From Tremella fuciformis (taxonomy: Eukaryota > Basidiomycota > Tremellomycetes > Tremellales > Tremellaceae), in contig CP136498.1 in the NCBI GenBank assembly GCA_032768795.1, positions 248,001 through 312,000 on the forward strand: 64,000 nucleotides of DNA, in the 5' to 3' direction. This document shows positions 24,354-36,514 of this stretch, piece by piece. Made by a program: the position numbers and the translations under genes. Positions within the stretch are counted from its first letter, which is position 1; each line of letters opens with the position of its first letter. The notes beneath the pieces were generated by a model. The model saw only the letters and a list, made by a program, of their open reading frames with translations, was not told the DNA's origin and searched no databases.

Positions 24354-26401
24354 CGGAGAGTGTGACAAAATGTCGAGACAGAGCGGCTATTCCGACAGCA
24401 ACAGATCGCTTCAGCTTTAGAATTTACAATGGGCTAGTTTATGAAAGCATTTTTACAGGCGACGAATCGCAAGTCGGCGATCCAGAGAAAAAGACCTCCC
24501 TTTGATGACCCCTTTCAGCATTTTCACCTTGAACCGCAAATAGCCGGTCGAGCCGGAATCAAGCACGATGGTCAATCACTTCTCTCCCACGAGCAGAATG
24601 ACCGGCTCGTGCTCAGCTCGACGAGCTCTGGTGGCTTTTGACAGATCGTCAGCACCGCACGTCACGTCACATCAAGAGAGAAAGACGGCCCTCTGCAAGA
24701 CTTTTTCTTTGCGCACAATGACTGCGCCGCAAGGTCTTGGATACTTCCTCTACTCTACGCCGTGCTACCTTTCTCTCGCTGCCGCACACACGGGCCTGTT
24801 GAGAGTAAAGTGCACTAAACCGACGTCGCTTGGCAGTCACCAAACCCAGACCCGCCCCCCAACCCCCACCCCCCACCCCCCACCCCCCCCCCCCCCACCC
24901 CCGCGGGGTCCCTCGTCACAGGTCTCTTCGCAACCACTTCAACTCTACGTCAATGAGATTCGTGTCTCTGAGTCTGCTCGCTCTACCTCAGGCAGGCAAG
25001 GACTAAGTCCGTACTCTTTTCTTTGAGGATGGTGCTTCTCACTCTCGATGACTTGCGACGCCACCTTGTCAGTTTACCTCTTCCGACCGTTGTCGGTGAG
25101 TATGACAACGCTGACAATGACGATGACGCTCACAACGTAACCTTGATCTTGGCGCGCACAACCCTCTGTGTACCGCGGCGAGTCTACACACGTCATGACC
25201 ATGTCCCAAGCCGCCCAAAGGGGCGCTTCTGACTGTGACGAAGTACAGTCACTACAACTGCGATCCCGGATGATAAGTAAAGCATGCAGCCAGCGCCAAC
25301 GAATTTGAGGCTGCTCTCAAACGAGGCGAAGCGGGGATACTTTGTCCGACCTCACCATGTGGGACGGAAGAGCTCACAGTGACAATTTTGGACCCGACTT
25401 GGTACGACAGATGTTCGACGCCCAAGGCCTCCATCTTTCTGTCCGAGACATTCCTCAATGTACTTTGCTAGGTCGTACCGCATTGTTGGAATTCACGTCA
25501 CGATTGTGATAGAGTACATCTCGTATTACACGTACTAGTTCTTCTCAGATCTTCTCACACGTCCTCTCCTCTGATCGCTCTCTCCCCCTTGCGCGCTTCA
25601 TCACAGGCTAAGAGCAACAAGGACAACGTCTCTCATCGGACTCTGCTCATCGACGCTCACCTTTCACAAGGTTTCGCATGAACAGCATAAAGGGGCAAGA
25701 CCTTCGGCTCTGGTGGTGGTCAAGAGGAGGTGGGAATGGTCAGAGGAGTAGTGGACCCAAGACCGTCTGATCTCCTCACCAAGGACGAAGATGCCCTTGT
25801 CGCAAAACACAAGTACATTAAAGTCGAACATGGCGTCTGGCGGACCGTCACGACACGGTACGTAACATCATTTGTGAGATCAAGCTGTTGCTTTCCCCTT
25901 CATTTCGACACGTTGTCGAGTGCGCCCCAAGACTCTGGAGCATCTGATTAAGGACGGCCTTGCCGGACTCGGATTTCGGCATGAGGAATTTCGTACACCG
26001 TGGCATACAAGGGAGAAAGCTCATCCTATTGTTCCCGCCGTCGCTGTCGCTGACTCTCAGGGACGAGGTTCAGGCTGTTTTCGAGCGAGCAACTTCCTAA
26101 ATTGGTCGGCGATATACATGGCGACATTGCCCCACGACATGTTTGCTCGGGTGCTGCGGGACCGTCATCATCATCAACCTCATCATCAACATCGACGAAG
26201 ACCAATCTCAAGTTGAGACCGATCAATCGCGGACAAACAAGATCAAGAATGAGGAGCGCGGGGAGAGACGAGCCACAAGCCGTGAAGGATAGCTTCTGTT
26301 GGTCCACGCCCCGACCTTTCTCTTTCGATAGAACGTCGACTATTGTTAGACTACGATCAAGGTGTAGAGGCGCCATGACGTCTGACTCCTAGCTGCCTAC
26401 A
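24354..26401. other. Intergenic with a C-rich tract; no gene seen
   Basis: A frame at 24568-25026 is open through the C-rich tract, and another at 25.7-25.95 kb reads coding-like up to a GTACGT, but I could not join either to a convincing second exon in frame. No domain was recognised. Confidence 0.35.
24856..24902 (+). repeat. C-rich tract with C14 run
   Basis: A run of CCCCCA-type words culminating in 14 consecutive C near 24883-24896. It is one of the G/C homopolymer sites that recur across the window. Confidence 0.8.
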
Positions 26402-26577
26402 TGTTACAAAATGAGCGTGGTATGCATCGCCCTCTTGGGGCCGAATGTACATATATATCAAGCAGTCAGACGGCCTGTGCGCAGCAGCATCGCCGTCGTC
26501 TTATTGTTCTCCTCCGCATCCTGCCCAAAGAGGCAATTCTGTCCCTATGAGGCGTTCACGGTGCTTATTGTTCAACA
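26402..26577 (-). mobile_element. Solo LTR of the copia family, with CTACA target duplication
   Basis: This 176-bp sequence runs from TGTTACAAAATGAG to CTTATTGTTCAACA and includes CAAAGAGGCAATTCTG, in reverse orientation relative to the full element. CTACA occurs on both sides (26397-26401 and 26578-26582), a perfect 5-bp duplication. Confidence 0.87.
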
Positions 26578-27361
26578 CTACATCCCTGGAAGCCGATCTC
26601 CAGGGCGTCATGAGGCCCCCTCTGGATTTTGCCCTCGGTCGTCTTTTCTTCATCGCCCTCGGCGGAAGGGATCTAGAAATCCCTTCACCCCCAATCTCGG
26701 CTGTCGATGGTCGTACCGCGCTCATAAGGGGCATTTCGTCGTGGGGATAGCCATCTTGGCTGGAAATTTTTGAGGAGCCATGGGACTGGATGCCAGCCGC
26801 CTCGACGTGCAATGCGCATCGCTCTAACCATGTGTCCGCATGCTTTGCGACTATAGCATTTGAGATTCATGCCGCTTTCCTTGAGGGTCGCACGTGTCAG
26901 AGGAATCGCGCGAGTGATCGAAACTTCCTTTTATGTGTGGAACGTGCCGTCAAATCTCATAGGCGCCAGTTTGCCGATCAGAGCCAAGACAGACGCTTGG
27001 TCCCGCCCAACCCTACCCCGTTCGGCCTAGCTCCTTTCCCGACGACGGCTTGGGTTAGCAGAATCATGCAAGCTGTACTGGCAATCGAATGGTGTCTTTG
27101 GTTCGGGCGGTACAGCGCAGCGCATTGCAGCGAGCAAATCCGTGATGGGCAGGCTATTTCTTCAGCGATGTTGCGGTTTCGAAAATTCCTGACTCGGTGA
27201 CAAGAGCGCGGTCGAATTGCTACCACAGGCGAACATGGCGCAGAGGGACAAAATGAGATTACAGCAATCAGGGGCTCAGCTCGCACAGGTGGTGTGACAG
27301 AGGGAGTCATGATGAGCTACTGCACCACACGAGCCACCAGCAGTCGCGCCCAGCCGCAGTA
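26578..27361. other. Intergenic, no gene seen
   Basis: Frames of about 100-136 codons overlap on opposite strands. No domain or exon signal is convincing. Confidence 0.35.
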
Positions 27362-27493
27362 CCCTTGAACGGAGGACGCGTCATAGGGTCAGAATTGCCT
27401 CTTTGGGCAGGATGCATTGCAGGACAATAAGACCCTTGAGCAGACACTCGAGCTGCAGAGACGCCGACCCTACAGCTCACATCGATGTGTAAA
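27362..27493 (+). mobile_element. Degenerate solo LTR of the copia family
   Basis: The plus strand carries CGTCATAGGGTCAGAATTGC followed by CTCTTTGGGCAGGATGC and ends near GATGTGTAAAA, matching the forward LTR. The left end has decayed (CCTTGAACGGAGGA in place of TGTTGAACAATAGG) and no target duplication is visible. Confidence 0.65.
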
Positions 27494-28550
27494 ACGGCAC
27501 AACCAATTTGAAAGAGAACCAACGCATGGTCGCACGGACATTCCGGGCGTCGAATATCGATGACGCGATCCTCCAAGGACGTCGTAGACATGACCGTCTT
27601 TGTTGGCGGGGTCGGGATCAGGCCCGCCCACCATAGGTCGAGCGGATACTGTACTCGACTGTGGCCAAGATGAAATGCAAGGCTTGTCTCTAACTGATGT
27701 CTATTGTACGCTCTCAGCCTGCCGTCAGCAGGCGTCCTATCCTATGCATTACGACCTGATCGAATCGTTACTTGACGCGCGCCCTCAACGGCTCTTGGTC
27801 GTACATCATTTCGAGTTCTGCGACGCGAGCCTATCAGTGACCTGATGTCGGGTTAGGTGAACACGGGTGGGTCGTGTCAGATGGAAAATACACTTTTTAA
27901 AGAGAGTACCAGCTGAGAACTCAACATATACATGTCTGGTGGAGAGGTAATCGGCTACTACGGCTTTCCGTGAGGACGTAGTTCATTACACCCGAAACTC
28001 ATAGGGCTCAATCGCCTCGAATGAGAGCACGAGCTTGGAATTCGGTCACAAGTCATGCCGGTTGATAGATATGCCAGGATATGTTACAGTTAAGAGACCC
28101 CCTACTTCTTTGCCGAGAAGTTCGACATGGATTACCAAAGGGGTGATCGGCTAGGGCGTCGTCCAAAAGAACGGCAGGGAAGGCGCTCTAGAGAGAGAGA
28201 TCGCCGCAGCAATGCATAGCTATTGTGACATCCGTTTCAGGTCGCCGGGTTATCATCGGCAAACCGATTTCGGCAGAACCAGCAGATAAAGATGCGGGTG
28301 CGTAAGAGGTGAGCTATCTACCACGATCAACAGCGCCACTAGGGCTAAATGACAAAACTAGCCCATACATTTTGCTGCTAGGATATGGTACAATACTTGG
28401 TACAGTGATGGTGTCTGTCAATACATCAGATAACAAACAAAAGTGTGGTTAAATTATAGCACGCCGCGGGTGCTTTGTCCGGATGTTTCCGATTCTAACC
28501 GTCCGCGCAATCTCGACCTGATGAGAATTCATGGGTACCGAAACCATTTC
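27494..28550. other. Intergenic, no gene seen
   Basis: Only short overlapping frames. The stretch is AT-richer than its surroundings around 27.9-28.5 kb. Nothing else is identified. Confidence 0.4.
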
Positions 28551-28703
28551 TGTTACACAATGAGGGTTGTATGCGTTCGCCGTCCTGGGGCCGGATCCAC
28601 GTATTTGATGCAGTCACACGGCCTCCGCACAGCAGCATGACTGTCGTCCTAGGGTTCTGGTCTGCAATGTACCCAAAGAGGCGGTTCCGGTGCGCAATGA
28701 ACA
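28551..28703 (-). mobile_element. Degenerate solo LTR of the copia family
   Basis: Begins TGTTACACAATGAGGGTTGT and includes ACCCAAAGAGGCGGTTCCGG, in reverse orientation. The terminal CCTATTGTTCAACA has been lost or replaced, and no target duplication is visible. This is an older copy than those with intact ends. Confidence 0.65.
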
Positions 28704-30842
28704 CGATTCGACGTATGGCCTCGTGTATCAGCCGGCAAGAAGTGACGGCAACGACCGGTTGAGGATCGTCTAGAGCGCTTTCCGGGAGCCTCTCAAGGCC
28801 ACGAAAGTTGATGCGCAGCTGCGGGAAAGGGAGCCGGTCCAGAAAATACTGGCCCGCGAGTGAGGCGACCGGTTTGCGTAGGGAAGTCTGGGATGAGACG
28901 TTGATTGGATTGAAAGGAGGATCGCGAGCTCCGGAAGGGCGGGGGTTGGGTACACGAGAACAGTCGTTCATAGTGTGCATGAAATACTTACTAATACGCT
29001 GACAAGCGAATATCACTTGGGATCTGACTCGTCCGTTTGTCGATAAGAGGAAATACGAGTGGCAGATGGATGGAGACCGGAGGTAGACTTGGTCCAGACA
29101 ACACAGTGGACAGCCCGACGACAAGAACTTGAGAAGCAAGGTCCTTCGATGAGGTTGAGAGATTTAGACCCAAGGCGGACGACATGACTCATCGGCCGCA
29201 CCGCCATCGTCTCGTGCTGATCCATCTCTGCGCGACTGGCTTGCACCTTCCTCCAATGATGACGGACTGAGGACTAAATGACAAGGTGATTGACTTGCCT
29301 CTTCAAGATCACTTTGGGAGCCCGATCGATGTCCGTCCATTCGCCCCTCCGGATCCTTCTCCCTTTTGGGGTGCTGACCCAAAATTTTACGCAAAGAGCA
29401 GAAGACCTGCAGGCATCTCGGGTTGTGATTTGAGGGTTTGATCAGAGTCCCGAGGCAAAGCATCACTTGACTTCGCATAACCATTCGTTGCCTGCCTGAA
29501 CGGGAACGAGATATCCTTAGATCCGCGCAACCGGTGGTCCGGCTCATTCAAATGGCTTTGATGAGTCCCCCACTCTCAAGTCCGCCACGGAGCAAGAGGG
29601 TAACAGAGCATTGGATAGACCGCCAGTATGACCCAGGATCGGGATGCGACACCACATCACACGACTGGGCGGTTATGGGAAAGGTGAAGGCGAGGTCGGG
29701 ATGTGTGTGAGAGGAAGAGGGGGGGGGGTGTTGATTGTATGCGGTAGGTCGGTCGCCAGGGCCGCTCAGCTCGAGTGACGACGGGGCAGCCCAAACAGGG
29801 CATGCGTTGACCCGCTCTGCTGGAGAGGGGGCGGCGTGGTGATGTCCCAGCGTGTCTCGGTCAGATGTGGGGGACGTGGAGACTTTGCACAGCGTCTGCG
29901 AGAAAAGGTCTCTTCGGCATCGGCGCGCGCTCTGTAGACGGTTGTCGGGGAGTGGAGAGATGTTGTTGACTGAGAAGGATGCAGTGCAAGGTGGCGAACT
30001 AGGAGACTCTCTTGCGGTAAAGCAGGCGTGTGGTTGCTTAACAAGCCTGCAGTCTTCGAAGCGAATCGAACACGCGAGCCCTCTGGCACGGGAAGGTTGA
30101 CGACATCGCAATACGGGTGCATCAGCCAAGAGAAAGCATCCATCTCTGCGAGCGAAAGAGAAGCTGGCGGCGACGCTTGCCGGATCGGTTGGAGGCAAGC
30201 GAGGTCTGACGGGTGAGTCGCTCACCTCCATTCCACCACATTCTCTGAGCTGGCGGTCAACTGTGACACGGGAGGCGAGACAGAAACGGATCGATCTGCG
30301 GGTGAGAGGTTTTGCTATCACTTGACGAGGGAAGGACGAACGATGCCGCCTGTCTGCAGGGTGTCGAGGATTGACTGCATTGTAAGCATGCTTTGGCCAT
30401 GTATTGACTCCACAACCACGGGAGACATATACTGCCGCATCCATCGAAAGTGACATCCAGTTTGGAGCCAGGCGGAAAAGTAGAGGGGACACGATTCGAC
30501 TTGGGCAATACCCCGGGAGGAGAACGGTTGATCTCAGACAGCTTCAGGACATGGTACTCATGTCGGAGCTGTCTCTGCTGGTCATGTTACTGATCCAATG
30601 TGGGTGGTCGTGGGGTTGAGCCAGAGAAGTCAACCATTTGAGCCTACGACGAGTGTCAGCAATGAGTATCGCGGGGACTCACGGATCATGATCCCGTCCC
30701 GGTCGGCTCTGACGGGTCGGCGAGAAGTGAAATCTGGCTTGGGGGTCGTGCGGTGCGTGTGATGGGAAGCAAGGCGGAGAGGGGACAGAGGCGTAGGACA
30801 CCGACGGAGTAGAAAAGGTATGTGACTGCAGATAACTCTACT
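28704..30842. other. No supportable gene
   Basis: A minus-strand frame is open for about 314 codons at 29548-30492, with a second open frame inside it. The translation is rich in Pro, Arg and Ser with no domain and no splice pair, so I do not call a gene. A 10-G run lies at 29719-29728. Confidence 0.35.
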
Positions 30843-30844
30843 CT

Positions 30845-31670
30845 GTCATCCGAGTGGCCAACGGGATCAAGAAATGGCCACTCGGGATCAAATTGAATAG
30901 TTCTAGACCATGCGATTTTGGTTCCGAGTGACCAGCGGGGTCAAAATATGGCCACTCGGGATCAAATTGAAAAGTTTCTAGGCCACGCGATTTTGGTTCC
31001 GAGTGACCAGCGGGGTCAAAATATGGCCACTCGGGATCAAATTGCAAAGTTTCTAAGCCACGCGATTTTGGTTCCGAGTGACCAGCGGGGTCAAAATATG
31101 GCCACTCGGGATCAAATTGAAAAGTTTCTAGGCCACGCGATTTTGGTTCCGAGTGACCAGCGGGGTCAAAATATGGCCACTCGGGACCAAATTGAAAAGT
31201 TCCACGCCACGCGATTTTGGTTCCGAGTGACCAGCGGGTCAAAATATGGCCACTCGGGATCAAATTGAAAAGTTCCACGCCACGCAAATTTAATTCCGAG
31301 TGACCAACGGGGTCAAAAATGGCCACTCGGGATCAAATTGAAAAGTTCCACGCCAAGCGAGTGACCAACGGGGTCAAAAATGGCCACTCGGGATCAAATT
31401 GAAAAGTTCCACGCCACGCGAATAATTCCGAGTGACCAACGGGGTCAAAAATGGCCACTCGGGATCAAATTGAAAAGTTCTAGGCGAATTTAATTCCGAG
31501 TGACCAACGGGGTCAAAAATGGCCACTCGGGATCAAATTGAAAAGTTCCACGCCACGCGGAACTTAATTCCGAGTGACCAACGGGGTAAAAAATGGCCAC
31601 TCGGGATCAAACTGAAAAGTTCTATAAAGTTGATTCCGATTGGCTTTACGGAGAACTTCTCAAATTGATC
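30845..31670 (+). repeat. Palindromic repeat array R4 (largest)
   Basis: About twelve units. The first half has a 75-bp period with ATTTTGGTTCCGAGTGACC, AGCGGGGTCAAAATATGG, CCACTCGGGATCAAATTG and AAAAGTTTCTAGGCCACGCG. The second half has shorter units with AATTCCGAGTGACCAACGGG. Because 75 is a multiple of three, both strands stay open in repeats of 25 residues; these are not genes. Confidence 0.92.
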
Positions 31671-34289
31671 TCGAGTGACCTTGCCGACGGTGAGATTTGC
31701 CTCGAGGTATGTCAGGCTGTTTTCCCTTGCCTGCGAAGACACTCGTTCAGTGAAGCGCTTCCGTCACAGATGGATGGAGGCCCACAGCTCCTCGTCGTCT
31801 GGGGCGGTGAGCGACAGAGCCAGGACGCCCCTTTCCCGGGAGGGATAAGCGCGAAAATCTGAAGTTCGTGGGCCCATCGCACCATTTGTGATGAGCGCAG
31901 TTGAGTGCACGGCCGGGAAGGTTCGCGACCCCGTCGCTCCCCTTCTTCCAGAATTTACTGGCTCTCTTGCAGGCATGTTGCACACGAGGAAGTCGGCGCA
32001 CAATATGACGGAGAAATATAAGATAGTGGGATTGGAAGGAAAGGTCAGTGAGGCGCTACGGCTGTACCGATTCATAGATTTACTTGATCGGGCGACGTCT
32101 CCCCTTTAGCAGTTGAGGAGCTGCGGGCGCGGAGAAGCAGTCCGAGCAAGAACGGAAGTAACATGCGAGCGTGATGTGGATGTTGCGAGGGACTCCGAAA
32201 CCTCGGGATCGAAAGTTGGGTAAGGTTGACGCTAAGCTCTCAGAGATTCGGAATAGAGCAGCCTTATCTTCGTCGACACTGCTGGCTATATCACCTGCTG
32301 TCCCGCCCGCCCATACTCCATGATGAGCGCAATCCCGTTAGTCCTTCATAGTGACTAAACTTTGGGCTAACTCATAACTCTTGCAAGCCAGATCCTCTAC
32401 GCTCCGGCTCGTTCACAAAAGTGGACAACGTGATGTCGGCCAAACCAAAGCGATAGTCAGGGAATGAATGTTAGTCGTCAACGATAAGCCATCAGTTGCT
32501 GTGCAAGTGCCAAAGAGTTGGTGAGCAAGGTCAAAACCCCGTCAAGCGCAAGTCGAAGCAGCTTGCCTGGTAGACGGGGAGACACGACTGAGCGAATTAA
32601 CCGATTCTGGTACTCGGTATGTCATGAAAGGGCTGTGTGCGGCTTTCAGCATGGGCAGATGGTACTGTAGTTTGATGAGCGTGTCATGTGGCTTCTTGGT
32701 CCTTGTGCGACAACCAGAGAAGTGCAGACCCCTGGTTTGTCCCACACTTGTTTGTAGATTTCGATGAGCACAGTGGATCTCCAGACGGTGGTGTTCGCTG
32801 TGAGCCATGTCGAGCGAATGGGGTCCGCGCGCAAGGCCACTGGCTCGGTGGGGTTCATCTGATGTAAGGCGGACATGTCATCCTCTGGTGATCTCCACCT
32901 GATCAAGGATGGTGTCTATATCTCAGTATAGCTAGCTGTACGGGGCGCGGGACTCTCTCATACTCCTGACATATCCGTGTGAGTGTCACCTGCGCTTGAT
33001 GCTCCTCATCACTGCGGCGACCCCCGGGGCTCTCTCCACCCGACTGAAAGGTTTCCAGTCCGATCACACGTCGTCCCGGCAAGATCCCTGCTTGCAGCGT
33101 CAAGATCATGTCGGTGGTGGCCGACACGTCGAGACGGCTTATACACAACACACATGTCCTGCGGTATAAGCGCCGACTCGCCGTTAAAGTTCCGATCTCT
33201 GCCCACTTGTTCAGATTGTCGGGGGTCGCTAGTGCGTACCGCGGGGGCCTTGCTGGCTGCAGCGGCTGCAGCGGTTGATGTGGCTGTGGCGTTGATGGCG
33301 AGGATCACTATCAAGCGTCCCGTACTTTCTGCGTCGCCGCTTCTGTTTTGTCCGCCAGCTCCAGAAGCGTATCAGTCAGGGAGATCAGTTCTAGAGTGCA
33401 ATACTTTCAGCCGAGAGTCTCTGTAGTCAGAGTCCACCCTTGAGGTACAAGCGCTCGAAGATGAGCAAAGTCTTTAGAATGTCGATCGGCCTCAGTACCC
33501 TTGTCTATCAAGGTTGGTGCTACTCGGTCCCAGCGCCTTTGTTGACCGCAGACCTAGCCAGATACCTGCGGTATCAAGACGGCAAGAGAGCGTGTAGCTT
33601 ACCTGAGCTTGCCAGATGCTTCTGGGCTGCTGACAGGAATGCGGCCATCACCTTGCGTATGGTCCTATCAAGTAGTCTTTGGCATGTTGAGAAGCCTCGC
33701 CACCATTGTCACCAAATTTTGCAAGCATTCCGCCAGCACTCGCTCCAGACGCCGCAAAGCGCTTTCATAGCACGTTTGATGCCAAAATACTTCGTGCCAG
33801 ACGCATAGTCGCTGCATGCCCGCTTCTTGCGCTTCCATAGCGGTCCGCTCTGCTTGGCCCTTGTGGTTGGCTGGGATCCGATGGGAACTCATCTCGAGCA
33901 CGGTTAGGCTTGCGGCATACCTGGCACAGAATCTTCAGTCAAGCGCCGCCAGGGTTAGGTCAACCTCGCTCTTCTTCACGCGACTCTTTGTTCACTGTTT
34001 TCTCTTCCTAGTGTGCCTGCAGTTCTACCATGTCAGGCACTCACCTCCTCTAGATGAGGAGCGGTCGTGTGCCCTCTGGCCGCCTTGTCAGGATAGGCCC
34101 CTTCCCGTCGCAGATCCACCGGTCTTTGTCCCCCTTACCCGCCGCACCTTCAGTACCGGCAAGCATTCAGCTTCCCTCCCTCCCCCTCCCCCCCCCCCCC
34201 CCCCCCTTCCCCCCTGCTCTCCGGGCCCCATTTCCGGATGTACGCCGAGCGCCGTCAATAGCCATGGAAACCAGTCTCCTAAGACGTCG
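31671..34289. other. Intergenic, no gene seen
   Basis: Frames of 60-150 codons on both strands have no recognised domain. A plus-strand frame at 33440-33808 reads somewhat coding-like, but no neighbouring exon supports it. A 19-C run lies at 34188-34206. Confidence 0.35.
34188..34206 (+). repeat. C19 homopolymer
   Basis: Nineteen consecutive C within a wider CCCTCC-rich stretch, just before the copia gag relic. Confidence 0.8.
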
Positions 34290-34680
34290 AGCAGGAAAAC
34301 CATTGATCGACCTCGAAGCTCTCGCACGACCCTGCCGGGTTCCCGGGGGACTGTCGAGATCACGTTGCCGCTAGGCGATTGCTGGAAGGTGGCTTGAAGC
34401 ATTTCCTACGAGCCAGGATGAGTAGCCGCTACTATCAAACGAAAGATGGCCGGATCGATCTCGCCAACAGAGCGTGACCCCGAAGGTGTCAGACTGCCGA
34501 GGATAAGCACTAAGACGTGCGCAGGAGTTGGATGCTGCAGGAGACATCCTTAAAAGCCGTTCGTCTCGGCATGGAAGACCTGTTGTCCGCCATCGACATG
34601 AGGTCTATTGCGGCACGACGCACGAGAGTGATCACCTCGGGAATTAGGGCGGTATACAGTCAAGACTGTGAGACATGTAC
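34290..34680 (+). pseudogene. Relic of a copia gag gene
   Basis: Scattered frames match the start of the gag region of the full copia element at 40764. At about 34353-34397 the reading TVEITLPLGDCWKVA aligns with AVEVALQLGDCWNAA of the intact element. At about 34553-34610 the reading KAVRLGMEDLLSAIDM aligns with EAVRLDIEDLLAAADM. The two pieces lie in different frames with stops between them, and no LTR is visible nearby. This is a 5'-truncated or internally eroded older insertion of a related element. Confidence 0.65.
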
Positions 34681-36514
34681 TTACGAGGCCACCCTTGAGC
34701 AGACAAAATGAGGGGCGATGTAGAGAGATTTTCGACCGCGACCTCTGACGGCAAGTGCATCTGGAGCGATAGAGAGCGGGGGCAAAACCCCGCATCGATG
34801 TTCCTTCATCCGCCTGCAGCCGGCTGAACAGCTCGGTTCAATCGAATCGTGCAATCCAAGCACTGCAGACGTTTTCTCGTCTTCCATCTAGGCCTCGGGT
34901 GTCGCGGATGGACGGCATAGTACATGTTCACCAGTCCGGGGTGGTGCTCAGGAACCGCGAAGACGTCGTCAAGATCGTCAAGTGTGGTGGAGAGGCTCGG
35001 AAGGAAGACGGGACTGTATCACTTGGGGAGGAAGCTAGGGCTTTCTCAGAGACTGGTCATGTATTGTCGATACTGCTGTGACAAGGACCATCGCACGACC
35101 GTATCTGCTGTCAACCGGTGGAAAGATCACATGGAATGTCTTGGCAGTCGCATTCCCGAAAGTGACGATGATGAAGATCCGACCTGTCCAATGTGTGCAT
35201 ATTCTTCCAGAGCACAAACTGAGGGATTTACATATTTGAAGAACCGACCGACATGTCTACATACCTGGAGAGTGGCACGAAGACTGAAATCATCGTACTA
35301 CGAATGCCCTGGGAAAGAGCCCATCCGAAAGCCAAAGCCAAAGCCAGAGCTTCTGCGTCTTCCTCTTCCTCTTCCTCTTCCTCTTCCTCTTGCCCTTTCT
35401 CTGGCCTCGATCCGCCAACATACTTACAGTCTGCTTGATTCTCCTCCACCACCTTATCCGTTTTTCCGATGGTAACCGCCTTTGTTCCTTCCCCCTGGGT
35501 TTTCCCTCCGAATCGCGTCTCGCCATACACAGTCCCGCCCACGCCTACGCTAGTATCCGCCCTGACACCGATCCCGAGCGCAGGAAATCCATGAGCTGTG
35601 TATCCTGAGACCTCGATCGCATCTGACACACTCGCCGACATCGCTCCTTCTCCTGCAGTGAGTTACTGGAGATTCGTCATGACTGCCAGGATCCGCGAGA
35701 TGGATTCGGCTATGGGCACTTGCATGCGACAAGTCCTGATTGGTCCGTTTCAGCCGTGCACACTCTGCGTGGAAATTGTCAATCTCGACCATGTATAGAG
35801 AACCTCGGCCGCAACTGTGGTCGCGGATCATCCATTGCGGATCGAGGAGTAGTCTGATCGATGGTCTTGAGCGGTCTGCAGAGCGGGTCGGAGGAGATGG
35901 ATGATCGGGATTGACGTTCAAGAGCCACTCGGCTTTCCGGCCGAGGCTGGAGAAGTGTCAAAGTCCGTGTCGTGACTGTGAATGTGGGTGTCAGTTGCCC
36001 GCACTCGTCATCGTCAAAGTCGATCCTCGTTGGACGCTCTTCACTCCTTCGCTTATCGAGTTTTGGTCATTTGATCGGCCTCTCTTTGGCGATCTCGGCA
36101 GAGGACCTTCTTCATCACTGGTGCCATCTAGAGCATCTCATCAGTAATTTCGCCTCCGATGAAGTGCTTTGGCGAGACCTCGACGCACCCTCCACGAAGC
36201 CAGCCCACTGCTCTTGGTCTTTGATCAGATCGGCCTTGCTCCACGTGATCGTCTCTCGTCCGCCGGATTCGAGGCTTTACTCAACGGCGAGACAGCCGTT
36301 AGGGCCCGGTGGAGCTTGGAACCAAAGCGGACGAGTAGGATATTAGTGATTCTGATTTGGGGAAGCCTTGTCAGGCCGTGACCCTCATTTCGTACGACTG
36401 TCGGAAAGATTGCCGGGAAAGTAGTGACATGTATGCATATGGTCATAATCATGAATAAGATACGAGTACCTGGCGTTCACTTGAATCGGTGCCTCGCATC
36501 GAGTTCCTGGTCGC
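34681..36514. other. No supportable gene; CTTCCT microsatellite
   Basis: The interval downstream of family B gene B2 holds a CTTCCT hexanucleotide repeat and overlapping open frames whose poly-Glu or Leu/Pro runs come from that repeat. By analogy with the other modules a family A partner might be expected here, but I found no kinase motif. Confidence 0.4.
35355..35394 (+). repeat. CTTCCT hexanucleotide microsatellite
   Basis: About six copies of CTTCCT. It produces poly-Glu on the minus strand and Pro/Leu on the plus strand in translation. Confidence 0.85.

Noticed and set aside
25730..26216. Two plus-strand open stretches separated by a GTACGT...GTCGAG gap
   Set aside because: The apparent 63-nt intron would join the first stretch to the wrong frame of the second and end almost at once, so no consistent gene results.
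30050..30130. tRNA-like GTTCGATTCG on the minus strand
   Set aside because: No acceptor stem, A box or anticodon arm could be formed around it, and no other tRNA candidate was found.
29548..30492. Minus-strand frame of 314 codons
   Set aside because: Low-complexity Pro/Arg/Ser-rich, a second frame open within it, no domain and no splice pair. A faint resemblance to part of B3 was too weak to use.
30838..31326. Minus-strand frame of 162 codons with a 25-residue repeat
   Set aside because: It is the 75-bp palindromic satellite read in frame; the complementary strand is equally open.
35228..35641. Minus-strand frame with poly-Glu run
   Set aside because: The Glu run comes from the CTTCCT microsatellite, and no flanking exon or domain supports a gene.
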